This document shows, piece after piece, positions 6,326 through 9,942 of a stretch of DNA of 9,942 nucleotides. Under the pieces are notes generated by a model that saw only the letters and a list, made by a program, of their open reading frames with translations, was not told the origin of the DNA and ran no database searches. The stretch lies in NCBI GenBank assembly GCA_028866335.1, contig JAGWIL010000046.1, forward strand, positions 1-9,942, in the 5' to 3' direction. Position 1 is the stretch's first letter. Each line of letters opens with the position of its first letter. The DNA comes from Rhodospirillales bacterium. Its GTDB lineage: Bacteria; Pseudomonadota; Alphaproteobacteria; Acetobacterales; Acetobacteraceae. Position numbers and translations under genes: made by a program.

Positions 6326-7201
6326 ATGACATATCTCCGCACCGGCCTTGCCCGCCTTTCCCTGCTCGCCCTCGGTTTGGCCCTGGCGGCCTGTTCAAGC
6401 CCCAACAAGGGGGATGCGTCGCTGGGCGATTTTTCCAGCGGGACCTTACCCCCGCCGGATCAGGCTTATGCCATTTCGGTGGCCTCTATGCAGAAGGGGG
6501 ATTACGCGACGGCGGTGAAGGATTTCGACGCCTTGCAGGAGACCTACCCGTATTCAACCTGGTCTACCCATGCGGAGCTTCTGGCGGCTTATTCGCAGTA
6601 TAAGCAGATGGATTACGACGACGCGATCAGTTCGCTGAACCGCTTCATCCAATTGCACCCGGAGAATGACGAAGCAGCTTATGCCTATTACCTGAAATCG
6701 CTCTGCTATTACGAGCAGATCGACGATGTGCAGCGCGACCAGACCTCGACTTTTGAGACAATCCAGGCGCTGCAGGATGTGATTACCCGTTTCCCGGACA
6801 GCGCCTATGCCCGCGATGCCGCGATCAAAATGCGCCTTGCCTATAACCGGCTTGCCGGGCACGAGATGGTGATTGGCCGGTATTATGAAAAGCAGCATCT
6901 CTATGCCGCTGCCATCGGCCGCTACCAGGATGTGGCGAATACCTACCAGACCACCACTTTCGCCCCGGAAGCGCTGGAGCGCATGGTGGAGGTGTATCTG
7001 GACCTTGGCCTGACCGACCCGGCCATCCGCACAGCTTCGGTGCTGGGCTATAATTATCCGGGCAGTGATTGGTATGAGGCGGCGTACGGTAAGCTGAAAT
7101 CCCACGGGCTGGTAAATGCCAGCAATGAAAGCTCGGCAAATTCCGATGCGGTAACGCCGCCCGCACCAGCGCCGAAGCATCATTGGTACTGGCCATTCTG
7201 A
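6326..7201 (+). CDS. bamD: Outer membrane assembly lipoprotein BamD (YfiO/ComL)
   Basis: BamD is an essential lipoprotein of the BAM complex that inserts beta-barrel proteins into the outer membrane. The start at ATG 6326 gives a 291-residue protein opening with a lipoprotein signal: a basic N-terminus, a hydrophobic core and the lipobox LAAC with C23 as the lipidated residue. Residue 24 is Ser, not Asp, which favours outer-membrane sorting. The rest is TPR-rich and carries family blocks: YPYSTWSTHAELL (74-86), AYAYYLKSLCYYEQIDD (118-134) then RDQ, RFPDSAYARDA (155-165), LAGHEMVIGRYY (176-187) and YQTT (207-210). Length exceeds E. coli BamD (245) because of a low-complexity tail from about 265, rich in Ala, Ser and Pro and ending HHWYWPF. 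An upstream in-frame start (6185) would bury the signal peptide behind 47 residues and was rejected. First gene of the bamD-recN-ligA operon. Confidence 0.95.
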   Translation: MTYLRTGLARLSLLALGLALAACSSPNKGDASLGDFSSGTLPPPDQAYAISVASMQKGDYATAVKDFDALQETYPYSTWSTHAELLAAYSQYKQMDYDDAISSLNRFIQLHPENDEAAYAYYLKSLCYYEQIDDVQRDQTSTFETIQALQDVITRFPDSAYARDAAIKMRLAYNRLAGHEMVIGRYYEKQHLYAAAIGRYQDVANTYQTTTFAPEALERMVEVYLDLGLTDPAIRTASVLGYNYPGSDWYEAAYGKLKSHGLVNASNESSANSDAVTPPAPAPKHHWYWPF

Positions 7202-7208
7202 AGGCGCC

Positions 7209-9942
<2,734 letters not shown>

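Overview
The window reads as an ordinary chromosomal stretch of a GC-rich alphaproteobacterium. The best fit is Rhodospirillales/Acetobacteraceae, but that placement is an inference from gene content (577-residue six-domain S1, bamD-recN-ligA operon, PAS-rich soluble chemoreceptor), base composition and general sequence flavour, not a search result. Nearly all of it is coding, and every long gene is recognisable as a known family. There is no tRNA, rRNA, CRISPR array, insertion sequence or phage gene.

Layout. (1) 1-2455, plus strand: a tightly packed operon-like series. It holds the 3' end of a polysaccharide-type ABC exporter permease, its ATPase (TTG start, 3 nt gap), a D-alanine aminotransferase-like PLP enzyme (GTG start, 4 nt gap) and a PaiB-family FMN-binding protein (3 nt gap). 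(2) 2452-2495: an imperfect palindrome between convergent genes that also supplies the paiB stop codon. (3) 2497-4206, minus strand: a soluble methyl-accepting chemotaxis protein with two tandem PAS domains. (4) 4282-4310: a strong intrinsic terminator for rpsA. (5) 4339-6072, minus strand: rpsA, ribosomal protein S1. (6) 6073-6325: a 253-nt divergent control region with a candidate rpsA promoter, a GC hairpin in the rpsA leader, a dyad around GCTATATAGC, and a candidate bamD promoter almost on top of the bamD start codon. (7) 6326-9942, plus strand: bamD-recN-ligA, spaced 7 nt and then overlapping 4 nt; ligA runs off the window.

How the genes fit together. The right half is housekeeping: outer-membrane protein assembly (BamD), double-strand-break repair (RecN) and nick sealing (LigA) on one transcript, diverging from the gene for translation factor S1. 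The left half is more accessory: glycan export coupled to D-amino-acid metabolism and a PaiB-like protein, facing an intracellular sensor for taxis. I did not find a convincing undescribed multi-gene system. The observations worth following are small: the palindrome that ends paiB, the structured rpsA leader, a possibly leaderless bamD mRNA, and the duplicated-PAS receptor.
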